From: a virus
Virus record (IMG/VR): IMGVR_UViG_3300043436_003709
Location: 1-47,191 of that record
Direction: 5' to 3' (one strand)
Length of the DNA stretch: 47,191 nucleotides
The translations under genes were made by a program, and so were the position numbers. Each line of letters opens with the position of its first letter. Positions within the stretch are counted from its first letter, which is position 1. Below, one piece after another: positions 6,690 to 15,016 of the stretch. The notes under the pieces were generated by a model that saw only the letters and a program-made list of their open reading frames with translations, was not told the origin of the DNA and ran no database searches.

Positions 6690-7016
6690 CTATTTTTTTA
6701 TACTTGTTATCACATTCCATACTTGCTCAGGTGTTTCAAAGTCTACTGTAATCATATACTTTCCATCTGACAGTTCTATTTTACCATCCCAATCAGCAAG
6801 TGTTGGTACTTGATAAATGTAGTACTGTATCAAAGCAAACTGTTCTTTACTAAAATGAACTTTAAATAAGTTTTCTATAATTTGTAGGAACTTTTCTTCA
6901 TAGATTGACATATCCATTCCAATCTCTTCCTCCATAAAGTCTCTTCTATCTTCAATCTCTCTTAAAAGGATTATGCTTTCAATGAAGAGTTTCTTTTCTA
7001 CTACCTCTCTAGCCAT
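6690..7016 (-). CDS. Conserved phage hypothetical protein, 108 aa
   Basis: I use the ATG at 7016 (MAREVVEKKLFIES), 22 nt after the upstream stop; the longer frame to 7091 would overlap that gene by 53 bp. Mostly helical; the C-terminus has LADWDGKIELSDGKYMI followed by a VWNVI segment, a pattern I recall from hypothetical proteins of Bacteroidota phages. Function unknown. Confidence 0.65.
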   Translation of the reverse strand: MAREVVEKKLFIESIILLREIEDRRDFMEEEIGMDMSIYEEKFLQIIENLFKVHFSKEQFALIQYYIYQVPTLADWDGKIELSDGKYMITVDFETPEQVWNVITSIKK

Positions 7017-7038
7017 ATCCTTTTCTCTTATTTGAATG

Positions 7039-7251
7039 CTAACCTTTAAGTAATTGTTTAGCGTTTTCCTTAATTCCTTCTTGAGCACCATATGTATAGC
7101 TTTTTACTTCGAAAATTGTTAAAAAATCATTCACTGGTAGCATTTTAGTTAATGAAAAGAATTTGATAGCTTCTTCTCTACTTAATGCTTCAACTACTCC
7201 TACTGGTTCTTGTGTAGGATTACTTTTTGAATAAAAACAAAACTTTGCCAT
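7039..7251 (-). CDS. Hypothetical protein, 70 aa
   Basis: Starts MAKFCFYSKSNPTQEPVG and has a SREEAIKFFSLTK helix; resembles small proteins that modulate side-chain-rich strands but no family is recognised. Three nt downstream of the 114-residue gene, so co-transcribed. Confidence 0.55.
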   Translation of the reverse strand: MAKFCFYSKSNPTQEPVGVVEALSREEAIKFFSLTKMLPVNDFLTIFEVKSYTYGAQEGIKENAKQLLKG

Positions 7252-7254
7252 AAT

Positions 7255-7599
7255 TTACTGTTCTTTTGCTGCTTGATTTAAAGCGTTAATTATAATTTTA
7301 TTAAGATATTCTATATAGATAAAGAATCCTATAATCGTCTTATCCTTTAATTCTCTGTCTCTCTCAACAGTTAAACCTAAAGGTGATAGTCCTTGATTCA
7401 ATTTAGCTCCTAACTCCATAGCGATGTCGTCTTGTTCTTTCTTAGACATCCCTGTGAATGTGGTAGGAAGGAATTGTACCTTTACTCCTTTTTTGTTTGG
7501 ATCTTCATTGACATCAATCTTCAATACAAATTTATGTCCTTTGAAGTTTACTTTAGTTACTTCTGAAAGTATTTGTTTTATTTCGTTTAATAAGTTCAT
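7255..7599 (-). CDS. Hypothetical protein, 114 aa
   Basis: Soluble alternating helix-strand protein (VNFKGHKFVLKIDVNED, then GVKVQFLPTTF, then a polar helix). No motif recognised. It is the first gene downstream of the glycan block and carries a class II motif (7612-7620) 12 nt before its start. Confidence 0.55.
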   Translation of the reverse strand: MNLLNEIKQILSEVTKVNFKGHKFVLKIDVNEDPNKKGVKVQFLPTTFTGMSKKEQDDIAMELGAKLNQGLSPLGLTVERDRELKDKTIIGFFIYIEYLNKIIINALNQAAKEQ

Positions 7600-7611
7600 A
7601 TCTGTTTTTAA

Positions 7612-7620
7612 TATAAATAG
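7612..7620 (-). promoter_or_regulatory. Class II motif CTATTTATA
   Basis: Minus-strand CTATTTATATTAAA 12 nt upstream of the ATG at 7599. The same motif sits 12-15 nt before other starts (32288, 42186, 41103). No TTG lies 20 bases upstream, so it differs from class I promoters. Confidence 0.5.
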
Positions 7621-7621
7621 T

Positions 7622-8848
7622 TTAGTTTTTACATATTATATAGTTGTTCTGATATTCTGTAAATGCGTTGATTGTTATTTTAAAAATATCCAATTCAAAC
7701 TCTCCTACCTCTCCACTCTCTTTTATTATCTCAGATAGTTGTTGTATTATCCCAAAAGATTGATGTGTCAGTTGTTTTGCATCAAACTCAACTACTATAT
7801 CATTTTCACCTTGAGGATCGTTCCACTTCGTATTAAGTACTCGTTTTTTTAAATCGTACGATGTATTCTTATATTCAGTTTCATAATATGCTGCAAATAA
7901 TATTCCCAGTTCATCATCAATATAAATTCTATCACACCATGGTTCTAGTAGTTCTAATGCCTGTAAGTTACAATGCTTAACAACAAAGGCAATATTATAT
8001 TTTGGTGGAACTTTTGGCATCATCAGTTCATCATGCAGTACATTACTTCCCCACTTTCTCCACCACTCTCTAAATTTAATTGCCCTTAATGCTGTATACT
8101 CCTCAGAGTCTTTTGGCTTATACCAAATTGTTCCATCCGGTAGAGGAATCTCAGCTACTATCTCTAATCCATCTTTAAATCTACTTCCTCTACAAGTCAT
8201 ATGATATGTAAAACAATCTCTTGACTGAACTAAGTCATAGCCAGCTAAATACATTCTGTTAAAGATATCTGAGTCTTCTAGTTCCATTGGAGCAAATAGC
8301 TTATCATGTCCTCCTATAGCTTGGAAGTCTTCCTTGTACATACACCATGGAGCAAAGATTCCATTTGTAGTTTGATCTTTATACAGAATTTGATTCTCCT
8401 GTACAAATTTTAAGAAGTCTTCTTTCTTAAACTCTTCCGGCTCTGTTCCAAACAGTCTTACAAATTTCTCAGGCCCTGGAGGGTGTAATGGCGGTTCAAC
8501 TCTAGTGGCTGCTACAACTGTCTTGTCTTTTAAATGCTTAAGTAAGTTCTCAACATATCCCGGAGCTACAACCATATCAGCATGAAGTATGCTGAATGCT
8601 CTTGTTTTTGATATCTCAACTCCTTTATCGTAAAGTATGGTATGTCCTTGTCTTTCTGGACCTTTGTTTCTATACTTGATTATGTTATCTCCTTCTAGAG
8701 ATTGAATCCAATCCCAAGTACCATCTGTTGATGCATCATCTAATAGAACAATATCATGTTGATTTCCGTAATGCTCTTGAATAGAGCCTACTGCTTGTTT
8801 TAAGTATTTTAAATTATTCCTGGAAGGAATTACAAAACTTATTCTCAT
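7622..8848 (-). CDS. Family 2 glycosyltransferase with C-terminal extension
   Basis: 408 residues. GT-A fold: RISFVIPSRNN at the N-terminus, LLDDASTDGTWDWI (nucleotide binding), LHADMVVAPG (DxD position, here HAD) at about 88, and LEDSDIFNRMYLAGY (acidic catalytic region) at about 190-205. Residues ~280-408 form an extra domain without recognisable motif, perhaps acceptor recognition. GT2 enzymes transfer a sugar from a nucleotide donor. Overlaps the SDR gene upstream by 4 bp (ATGA), so it belongs to the sugar-synthesis operon. Confidence 0.85.
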   Translation of the reverse strand: MRISFVIPSRNNLKYLKQAVGSIQEHYGNQHDIVLLDDASTDGTWDWIQSLEGDNIIKYRNKGPERQGHTILYDKGVEISKTRAFSILHADMVVAPGYVENLLKHLKDKTVVAATRVEPPLHPPGPEKFVRLFGTEPEEFKKEDFLKFVQENQILYKDQTTNGIFAPWCMYKEDFQAIGGHDKLFAPMELEDSDIFNRMYLAGYDLVQSRDCFTYHMTCRGSRFKDGLEIVAEIPLPDGTIWYKPKDSEEYTALRAIKFREWWRKWGSNVLHDELMMPKVPPKYNIAFVVKHCNLQALELLEPWCDRIYIDDELGILFAAYYETEYKNTSYDLKKRVLNTKWNDPQGENDIVVEFDAKQLTHQSFGIIQQLSEIIKESGEVGEFELDIFKITINAFTEYQNNYIICKN

Positions 8849-9612
8849 TTTAATTTATTATATACATTTCTAATTCCTTGTTCTAATCCGATAAAAGCTA
8901 TTGGTAGTTCGTTATAGTTCCCTATATAGTTCTCTCCTGGGAGTGGGTCTTCTATATTAACTGGTACTTTGTTTATTGACAGGTTATTTATTTGCTGAGC
9001 TATATTGCTTAGTGAGACAGTATCGCTGTATATACAGTCTATTTCTTTTGGAAGATCTTTACCTGCTATGTAGTGTTTAACTATGCTTACTAGGTCGGGC
9101 ATATATATAAAGTCCATTAACTTATCCTGGTGTATTTTTATTGGGGTACTTTCTAATACACTATTAATACAGGTTTTTATAAATCTTGTACCTAATTCAT
9201 TTTCGTCAAATACTCCATATATCCTCAGGTTGTAGAAGTCATCATGCTTTTGAATAAGTCTGTGTATAATTTTCTTACTAAAGCCGTACGGAGAGTATTC
9301 TCTTCTAAATTCAGCTCCTGAGCCAAATGATATAAGTTTTTTAAACTGTTCTTTCTTTCTAATCAAATTATAGAACATAATTAAATTATAGAAGCTAACA
9401 GTCTCATCATCTTCCTGTAACCTACTTCCTCCAATTGCAGCTGTATGTATCACTACATCGAAATTCTTTCCTTCAAAAAACCTGTCAACAGACTTAGTAT
9501 CGGTTAAATCCAGTTCTTGTTTACTGGGGGAGATTATATGATATCTCTCCCATAAACTGTTCCTAAGACTTTTAGCAATATACCCATTGCCGCCTGTAAT
9601 TAATATCTTCAT
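8845..9612 (-). CDS. NAD-dependent sugar epimerase/reductase (SDR)
   Basis: I start at the ATG at 9612 (MKILITGGNGYIAKSL), 1 nt after the upstream stop; the longer frame adds 11 residues before a canonical Rossmann start. 255 residues. GGNGYIA is the NAD(P)-binding turn; YSPYGFSKK supplies the YxxxK catalytic pair; IHTAAIGG is the usual second motif. Size and layout resemble dTDP-4-dehydrorhamnose reductase or GDP-fucose synthase, which reduce or epimerise 4-keto sugars. Substrate is not determinable; the neighbouring 4,6-dehydratase would supply a 4-keto sugar. Confidence 0.85.
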   Translation of the reverse strand: MKILITGGNGYIAKSLRNSLWERYHIISPSKQELDLTDTKSVDRFFEGKNFDVVIHTAAIGGSRLQEDDETVSFYNLIMFYNLIRKKEQFKKLISFGSGAEFRREYSPYGFSKKIIHRLIQKHDDFYNLRIYGVFDENELGTRFIKTCINSVLESTPIKIHQDKLMDFIYMPDLVSIVKHYIAGKDLPKEIDCIYSDTVSLSNIAQQINNLSINKVPVNIEDPLPGENYIGNYNELPIAFIGLEQGIRNVYNKLK

Positions 9613-9613
9613 A

Positions 9614-10150
9614 CTATTTCTCTTTACTAAAATCTCCAAATTCAACTAAGATAGTATTAATGCCATCTGTCCTATTTAGAGCTTTTTCGTATGCTGGAAT
9701 TATATCCCCTGGTTCAAATAGTTCTATAATCTCTATATTTTTCGTCATTTGACGGAAAGCTTCTGAGAAGTTTCCTTTATGTTGACATTGAGGATCTACT
9801 GGTCTTTCACTTCCTACCGCTACTCTTGTTATAACCTTAGGAGTACATTTACCATTTGACATCTCAATAAACTTATCTAAATGGTTAACTATTTGATCCA
9901 CTCCCATAAGAAGAAAATTCCATCTAGGGTAGGTTGATACAGGTATCATTCCTTCAATTGCCATTCCATTTGCTAAGCCTGTTTGGAAATATTCAGCCAC
10001 CGGTAACTCTAATTTCTTGTCAGCTGGCAGATGGGCCATAGTATCAAACAGCCCTGTTCCTTCATACTCAACTGCTTGACCTATGAATAATGTTTTAGGA
10101 TGTTCAGCCAATAGGCTCATTGCTTTTTTTAATTCTTCAAAGTATTTCAT
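9614..10150 (-). CDS. TPP-enzyme beta-type subunit (transketolase/E1-beta pyrimidine domain)
   Basis: 178 residues covering only the pyrimidine-binding domain of 2-oxoacid dehydrogenase E1-beta or transketolase. Features: LFIGQAVEYEGTG near residue 20, LPVAEYFQTGLANGMAIEG (Glu of the ELPVAE stretch corresponds to the TPP-activating Glu), STYPRWNFL, and a gap region before the C-terminus. The usual C-terminal transketolase domain is missing. It lies 9 nt after the E1-alpha-type gene, so the two should form one heteromeric enzyme. In sugar clusters such pairs attach a two-carbon unit to a keto sugar; that use here is inferred. Confidence 0.75.
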   Translation of the reverse strand: MKYFEELKKAMSLLAEHPKTLFIGQAVEYEGTGLFDTMAHLPADKKLELPVAEYFQTGLANGMAIEGMIPVSTYPRWNFLLMGVDQIVNHLDKFIEMSNGKCTPKVITRVAVGSERPVDPQCQHKGNFSEAFRQMTKNIEIIELFEPGDIIPAYEKALNRTDGINTILVEFGDFSKEK

Positions 10151-10159
10151 ATCCCTGTA

Positions 10160-10786
10160 TTAAAATTGAACTCTCATTCCTGCTCCTGCATGAGGATATT
10201 TTGTATTTTCATACTGGTAGTATATTAAGTTTTTTTGTCTTAATAATCCTCCTTTGTATTCTGATTCTAAATAATATGGACGATCCCTTTTCCAGATATC
10301 CGGTGTTGGTGTACATACAGATTTTCTATTATCCTCTACTACAAATGTAATAGGTAAGTCATGATTTAAACTGTACTTATATGCTTCATGGAATGCTCCT
10401 GTCTCTGCAGACATATCTCCTACCCAGCACCAAACTCTATTAGACTTACCTTGGTGTTTAATTGCTAGAGCAATACCTGCAGCTATGGAAGGAATACCTC
10501 CTACAATGGAGCTACATATAAACTTATACTCAGGAAGATTAACTACCATAGATTTCCCCTCCATAATATTCTCCTTCATTACTTCAGCTGGAATTCCTTT
10601 TAACAGTCCTTGGTAATGGTTTCTCCAAGTGCAGCACACCCAGTCATTCTCTATATCTACATCTTTATATAGTTCAATCATTAAATCTTCATTTCCTGAA
10701 TAAAGATGTATAGGTGCTTTAATCTCACCTCTGTTAAATGAATCTCCAATTTCTACTTCGAACTGGATTAGTTGCTCTTTTACCAT
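10160..10786 (-). CDS. TPP-enzyme alpha-type subunit (E1-alpha-like)
   Basis: 208 residues. The TPP-binding motif is present: G123-D124-M followed 28 residues later by N153 (GDMSAETGAF ... VVEDN). Upstream, NHYQGLLKGIPAE resembles the His-containing loop of E1-alpha (usually HRxHxxxLAxG). It is shorter than pyruvate dehydrogenase E1-alpha (about 320-400 residues). Overlaps the 4,6-dehydratase gene by 7 bp and is followed by the beta subunit. A split, compact TPP enzyme in a phage sugar operon is unusual; a role in branched-sugar synthesis is the best guess. Confidence 0.75.
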   Translation of the reverse strand: MVKEQLIQFEVEIGDSFNRGEIKAPIHLYSGNEDLMIELYKDVDIENDWVCCTWRNHYQGLLKGIPAEVMKENIMEGKSMVVNLPEYKFICSSIVGGIPSIAAGIALAIKHQGKSNRVWCWVGDMSAETGAFHEAYKYSLNHDLPITFVVEDNRKSVCTPTPDIWKRDRPYYLESEYKGGLLRQKNLIYYQYENTKYPHAGAGMRVQF

Positions 10787-11736
10787 ATAAATTTTTCTCT
10801 ATAATATTCTACAATATATTTTAATTCAGTATCGAAGTTTATTTGAGGCTTCCATCCTAATGCTCTTAGTTTATCATCATTCAGAGCATATCGGATATCT
10901 TGCCCTTGTCTATCATACGAGAAGTCTATAAAGTCTTCCAGTATATAAACCTGATCTTTATTATACAATGTAAGAACTTTTTTAATGGTTTCCAAATTAC
11001 TTTGCTCAAATCCTCCACAAATATTAAATATTTCATTCTGTACTCCTGATTCGATTACCTTTATAACAGCATTGGCTGTATCCTGAGCATGAAGCCAGGT
11101 CCTGATTGGAGTACCTCTATTGTGTAGTGGAATCTTCTTTCCTAGTTTTAAATACTTTAAAGCTTTAGGAATTAACTTCTCAACATATTGTCCCATTCCG
11201 TAATTGTTTGTTGGTCGAACTATTACATATGGAAGGTTATATGTTCTACCCCATGCTGTTACAAGCATATCTGCTGCTGCTTTAGTAGCTGAATATGGAT
11301 TAGAAGGTTTAAGTAAGTCTGTTTCAATATGCTCTCCCTCTTCAATATCTCCATATACTTCATCTGTACTGAAGTGAAGTAGTGTTGGCTTTGTTGAATG
11401 TTCTCCTCTATGATTCTTGATTAGTTCTAATAAGTTATGTACTCCATTTACATTTGAAGATACAAACTCATCTGAATTAGCAATTGAATTACCTACATGT
11501 GTTTCAGCTGCTGTATTGATTATATAATCGCAGTCGTATAAAAACTTTAAATCATTTATATCACAATTAACAAATGAGAAATTACTATACTCTTGAAATT
11601 CTTTTAATAGAGTTTTATTGGCTGCATATGTTCCTTTATCAACTCCCTTAACATACCATCCTTTATTTAAACAAGCTCTTGTTACATAAGCTCCTATAAA
11701 GCCTAAACAACCTGTTACGTAAACTACTTTTGTCAT
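10780..11736 (-). CDS. Nucleotide-sugar 4,6-dehydratase (RmlB-like)
   Basis: 318 residues, extended SDR fold. TGCLGFIGAYV is the NAD-binding loop; STDEVYGD carries the Asp-Glu pair used for dehydration at C5/C6; NPYSATKAAADML contains YxxxK; RPTNNYG and DRQGQDIRYA match the dTDP-glucose 4,6-dehydratase family. The product would be a 4-keto-6-deoxy nucleotide sugar, the entry point for 6-deoxy and dideoxy sugars. The nucleotide carrier (dTDP, CDP, UDP) cannot be told from sequence alone. No sugar nucleotidyltransferase is in the window. Confidence 0.85.
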   Translation of the reverse strand: MTKVVYVTGCLGFIGAYVTRACLNKGWYVKGVDKGTYAANKTLLKEFQEYSNFSFVNCDINDLKFLYDCDYIINTAAETHVGNSIANSDEFVSSNVNGVHNLLELIKNHRGEHSTKPTLLHFSTDEVYGDIEEGEHIETDLLKPSNPYSATKAAADMLVTAWGRTYNLPYVIVRPTNNYGMGQYVEKLIPKALKYLKLGKKIPLHNRGTPIRTWLHAQDTANAVIKVIESGVQNEIFNICGGFEQSNLETIKKVLTLYNKDQVYILEDFIDFSYDRQGQDIRYALNDDKLRALGWKPQINFDTELKYIVEYYREKFIW

Positions 11737-11756
11737 ACTGTATTTTTTATTAACTA

Positions 11757-12419
11757 TTAGACAATGACATATGGTATTAATTTTGCTCGCTCTTGATATG
11801 TTATATCTGGTTTCATCTTATATAGGTTAATGTTTGTATTTTCAACTAGTAAACATAGTAGTACATCCCCTACCTTACCGTGTATATCTAATCCTACAGC
11901 ATATTGTAAATACTTAAAATAGAACCTTTTATGTATAGCTATACAGTGACATCCTACTAACTGGTGACTTTCTAGATCATAGTTGTTTTGTATTCTAGAA
12001 AATGTTAGTTTCGTGTCAACTACCTCAGCAGTTGCCATATCACCCAGTATTATTATATCCCAATCTGCTGGTAAATTTGCTTGTATGTTGTCAATATTTA
12101 TATTTTTAAATACCGTATCATCATCACATATTACGTAGGACTCGTAGTTATTACTCATTGCGTCTAGGTGAATTGATATACTACTGGCCCAGTTACCTAC
12201 TAGGTATTGATTTGCTGGTACAGGGTAACACTCTGGGCGATATTTTATTTTATATTCTTCAGGTACAAATAAGTCGCCTCGTATTCCTCTATACACTTCG
12301 TACTCTAGTCCGATTAGTTTTGCCGTAGTTTGAAAATGTTCTAATCGTTGTTTTGCATCGGGCACATTTTTTACGTAAATGTGGTTAAATGCTGAGTTTA
12401 TATTTTCTCCTAATGTCAT
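11757..12419 (-). CDS. Family 25 glycosyltransferase
   Basis: 220 residues. The N-terminus (FNHIYVKNVPDAKQRLEHF) and the following EVYRGIRGD are the family 25 (LPS beta-galactosyltransferase) start; CDDDTVFKNI supplies the DxD metal site; HLVG-type and HCIAIHKRFY stretches follow. Members act on lipooligosaccharide or collagen hydroxylysine; the acceptor here is unknown. ATGA overlap with the GT2-GT10 gene upstream places it in the same operon. Confidence 0.85.
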   Translation of the reverse strand: MTLGENINSAFNHIYVKNVPDAKQRLEHFQTTAKLIGLEYEVYRGIRGDLFVPEEYKIKYRPECYPVPANQYLVGNWASSISIHLDAMSNNYESYVICDDDTVFKNINIDNIQANLPADWDIIILGDMATAEVVDTKLTFSRIQNNYDLESHQLVGCHCIAIHKRFYFKYLQYAVGLDIHGKVGDVLLCLLVENTNINLYKMKPDITYQERAKLIPYVIV

Positions 12420-14071
12420 ACTGTTAGTTTTTTAAAGTATTTGTTAAATAGTTGATCGTTGGTATAGGTATATTCTTTAGCTTTTTCAAAATTCTCTTTG
12501 ATATATTTTTCTCTAGAATAGTAGTCTTCTTCTGTTAGGGTATTGATTAGGTTAATAAGCTCTTCCTCTGTGTTAAATATAAGAAAACCTTTTGTATTAA
12601 AAAACTCACCTATGTTTTGGCAGCCTTTATAAATTGGTATAACTCCTGTTAGAAAACAATCTAATATCTTTTCTGTAAAATAATTATCATGCACTCCATT
12701 TTCAATTGCTATAGAAAATTTATATTCTTTTAATCCCTCAATCTTACCTTGAATCTCTCTCACCCCTACTCCGTAAAGGTCTACATTAGGTATCTTAAGA
12801 TTAATAATCTTTTGAACACAGCCTACTCTAAATCTATGACCTTCTGTCATTAACTTATTTGAGGTAATAAAAGAGATATGCTTTGATTTATCTTTATAGA
12901 TCTGAATTAGAGAATCGTCTTGAAGAAGTGGATGCTCTGCTTTATGAACGTTTTTATTTAAGACTACTTCATAACCTCCGTTCCTAAATACAGCATTTGG
13001 TAATTTAAGTAACTCTTTATCAAAGGTTAGTATCAAATCAAACATTTGACTATTCTCTTTCACAGCAGTATATACTTCGTTCTGAGAGAGTAAATGCGGG
13101 GCTTCATGTACATCTGCTACAATTAATCCTCTATTTACTTTTATCTCTCCTTTTACAAACTTTAATATTTCTGTATCTTCGATAAGAGTTATGTCAAATT
13201 CTCCATCCTGTAAATTATATGTATAAGAAAATGTTTGAGGTATATTATTCTTTTCTCTAAAGTTCCCCAGTACGTTTACCTGTGGTAGTTTTTCTCCTAG
13301 CAGATTTTCTCTATACTTCTTTCTATCTCTAATTTCCAATTCATACTTACTATTGTCTTTATTTTCTCTTTCGTGAGTACGGACTTGATTGGCTTTACTA
13401 TGATTGTATACACAGTCGTAGAAGTCTACTACTTGAATCTTTTCTTTAGGACACATCTCCATACATGGATATTGGAAGGCTAGGTCTGCTGCATGCCAAT
13501 AATATTCTCCGTCTTGTAGAGATCTTAAATCTTCTAGTTTAACTGCTTGTAGTAGAAATGCTCTATAAGTTCTCAAGTGAGAAGCTCTCCAATGATCTTG
13601 ACGGTAGAGTTTATGCTTATGTACAAACTCTGAATGCTCTGTTGATTGCGGGTAAGGAAGTGTTGATTCAGCATCTTCTCCATTCCATACAATAAACCCT
13701 CCGTAAGTCATCCAGCAGTCTTTTTCGTTATAAAAAGTATTAAGTTTTTCTAAAACTGTTTCGTCATATAACCAATCATCCCCATCTAAGTGAATTACGA
13801 TTTCCTCAGGATCTTCTATATAACTATTCAGATTATGAAAATAATTATACATAGCTCCTTTATTTTCAGAATTTTTTATAACATTCCAGTTAGGAAGCTC
13901 TCCTACAATCTCCTTTACTTTTTCATAGGTATTGTCTGTAGAAGCATCATCTATGTATGTAACTTTGTAATTTGTATATGTCTGATTTAGAATGCTTGCA
14001 AGATTGTATTCAATCCATTCTTCATTATTATATGAAGGAGTTATTATTCTAAACTTATTTTGCTTTTCCAT
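12416..14071 (-). CDS. Bifunctional glycosyltransferase, GT2 fused to GT10-like
   Basis: 551 residues. Residues 1-~240: GT-A, family 2, with ITPSYNNEEWIEYNLASIL, YIDDASTDNT and VIHLDGDDWL (DxD). Residues ~380-551: a fucosyltransferase-like (GT10) GT-B domain, marked by YKFSIAIENG, then YFTEKILDCFLTGVIPIYKG, the donor-binding signature of alpha-1,3-fucosyltransferases. The region between is a linker or acceptor module. Likely adds two sugars in sequence, the second a fucose-like 6-deoxy sugar, matching the 6-deoxysugar enzymes nearby. The 28-bp overlap with the preceding gene is large for this genome; the start could be slightly later. Confidence 0.8.
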   Translation of the reverse strand: MEKQNKFRIITPSYNNEEWIEYNLASILNQTYTNYKVTYIDDASTDNTYEKVKEIVGELPNWNVIKNSENKGAMYNYFHNLNSYIEDPEEIVIHLDGDDWLYDETVLEKLNTFYNEKDCWMTYGGFIVWNGEDAESTLPYPQSTEHSEFVHKHKLYRQDHWRASHLRTYRAFLLQAVKLEDLRSLQDGEYYWHAADLAFQYPCMEMCPKEKIQVVDFYDCVYNHSKANQVRTHERENKDNSKYELEIRDRKKYRENLLGEKLPQVNVLGNFREKNNIPQTFSYTYNLQDGEFDITLIEDTEILKFVKGEIKVNRGLIVADVHEAPHLLSQNEVYTAVKENSQMFDLILTFDKELLKLPNAVFRNGGYEVVLNKNVHKAEHPLLQDDSLIQIYKDKSKHISFITSNKLMTEGHRFRVGCVQKIINLKIPNVDLYGVGVREIQGKIEGLKEYKFSIAIENGVHDNYFTEKILDCFLTGVIPIYKGCQNIGEFFNTKGFLIFNTEEELINLINTLTEEDYYSREKYIKENFEKAKEYTYTNDQLFNKYFKKLTV

Positions 14072-15015
14072 TTATTTATACTATAGTATTTTTTATAATT
14101 CTCCTTAGCCGCTTTACTACACTCCTGGTAGAATTCTTCATCGTAACTCAATCTTTCAGCTAACATTGCTGCTTTTTCTACATCCTCTACATCAACTGCT
14201 AGGTCTGGATGACAAAGTCTCTGTGTATCTACTTTTTCATTTCCTATACAAGGTATTCCAAAGTAAGCACAATTTAAGCTAAAAGTTCCAGCTGCTACAG
14301 TCGGCATAAGATGTACGGCATATTTGAATGAGCTTAATTGCTTCATCCAATCTGTCCACATAACTCTTGGTAGATGCTTTACCAATTGATCTTCACCCTC
14401 TCTCATTGCATGAGAAGTCTGTCCCCATATTGGAACTTCAAACCTTTGTGCTACTGTGAAGCTTTCCATACCTCCATACCATCTAGCAAAATTCCCTCCT
14501 ATAATAACCTTTTCTTCTCTAAGAGGTTGAATATCTTGTACTATAGAATCAATCATTAAAGTAGGGATAACGTGCACAGGTACGTTAGGAAACATTCCTT
14601 TATAGTATTTTACATCATGTTCGTTGTGTGCAAAGATACCATCACAAGCTACCATCATGTTAAAGAACCTAACCTGATCGTACATATCATAATCATTCCA
14701 CCACCAGTGAGGTCCTTCTTGAACTATGTATACTTTTTTATTTGCAAGCTTTAATCTCTCTACAGGTTCTTTTATTAAAAGATCACTTACTGGATTTCTA
14801 TCCTCTACAAGTTGGCTTCCTTCGGCACTTAGGAATGTTTTTCCTTTAGGAAAAATAACAAAGATATGATCGTAACCTTCTACTTTTAAGAAATCATGAA
14901 TACAGAAATGATCAGCATTTAGTGCATGCATCCAAGCAAACTCAGTTCGCATGTTAGGATGGTTAGAGGGAATCTTTCCCTCAAAACCCATCTCTGTCAT
15001 AAATGCTATCTTCAT
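14044..15015 (-). CDS. GT-B glycosyltransferase-like protein
   Basis: 323 residues. Starts MKIAFMTEMGFEG and has GT-B character: IFAHNEHDVKYY (end of N-domain), then VHVIPTLM, and a C-domain with LMPTVAAGTFSLNCAYFGIPC, which resembles the acidic/Gly-rich donor loop region of GT4-type enzymes with A-G-T-F in place of the usual EGFG. Substrate unknown. Located 1 nt after the dehydratase gene; part of the glycan operon. Confidence 0.65.
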   Translation of the reverse strand: MKIAFMTEMGFEGKIPSNHPNMRTEFAWMHALNADHFCIHDFLKVEGYDHIFVIFPKGKTFLSAEGSQLVEDRNPVSDLLIKEPVERLKLANKKVYIVQEGPHWWWNDYDMYDQVRFFNMMVACDGIFAHNEHDVKYYKGMFPNVPVHVIPTLMIDSIVQDIQPLREEKVIIGGNFARWYGGMESFTVAQRFEVPIWGQTSHAMREGEDQLVKHLPRVMWTDWMKQLSSFKYAVHLMPTVAAGTFSLNCAYFGIPCIGNEKVDTQRLCHPDLAVDVEDVEKAAMLAERLSYDEEFYQECSKAAKENYKKYYSINKWKSKISLE

Positions 15016-15016
15016 A

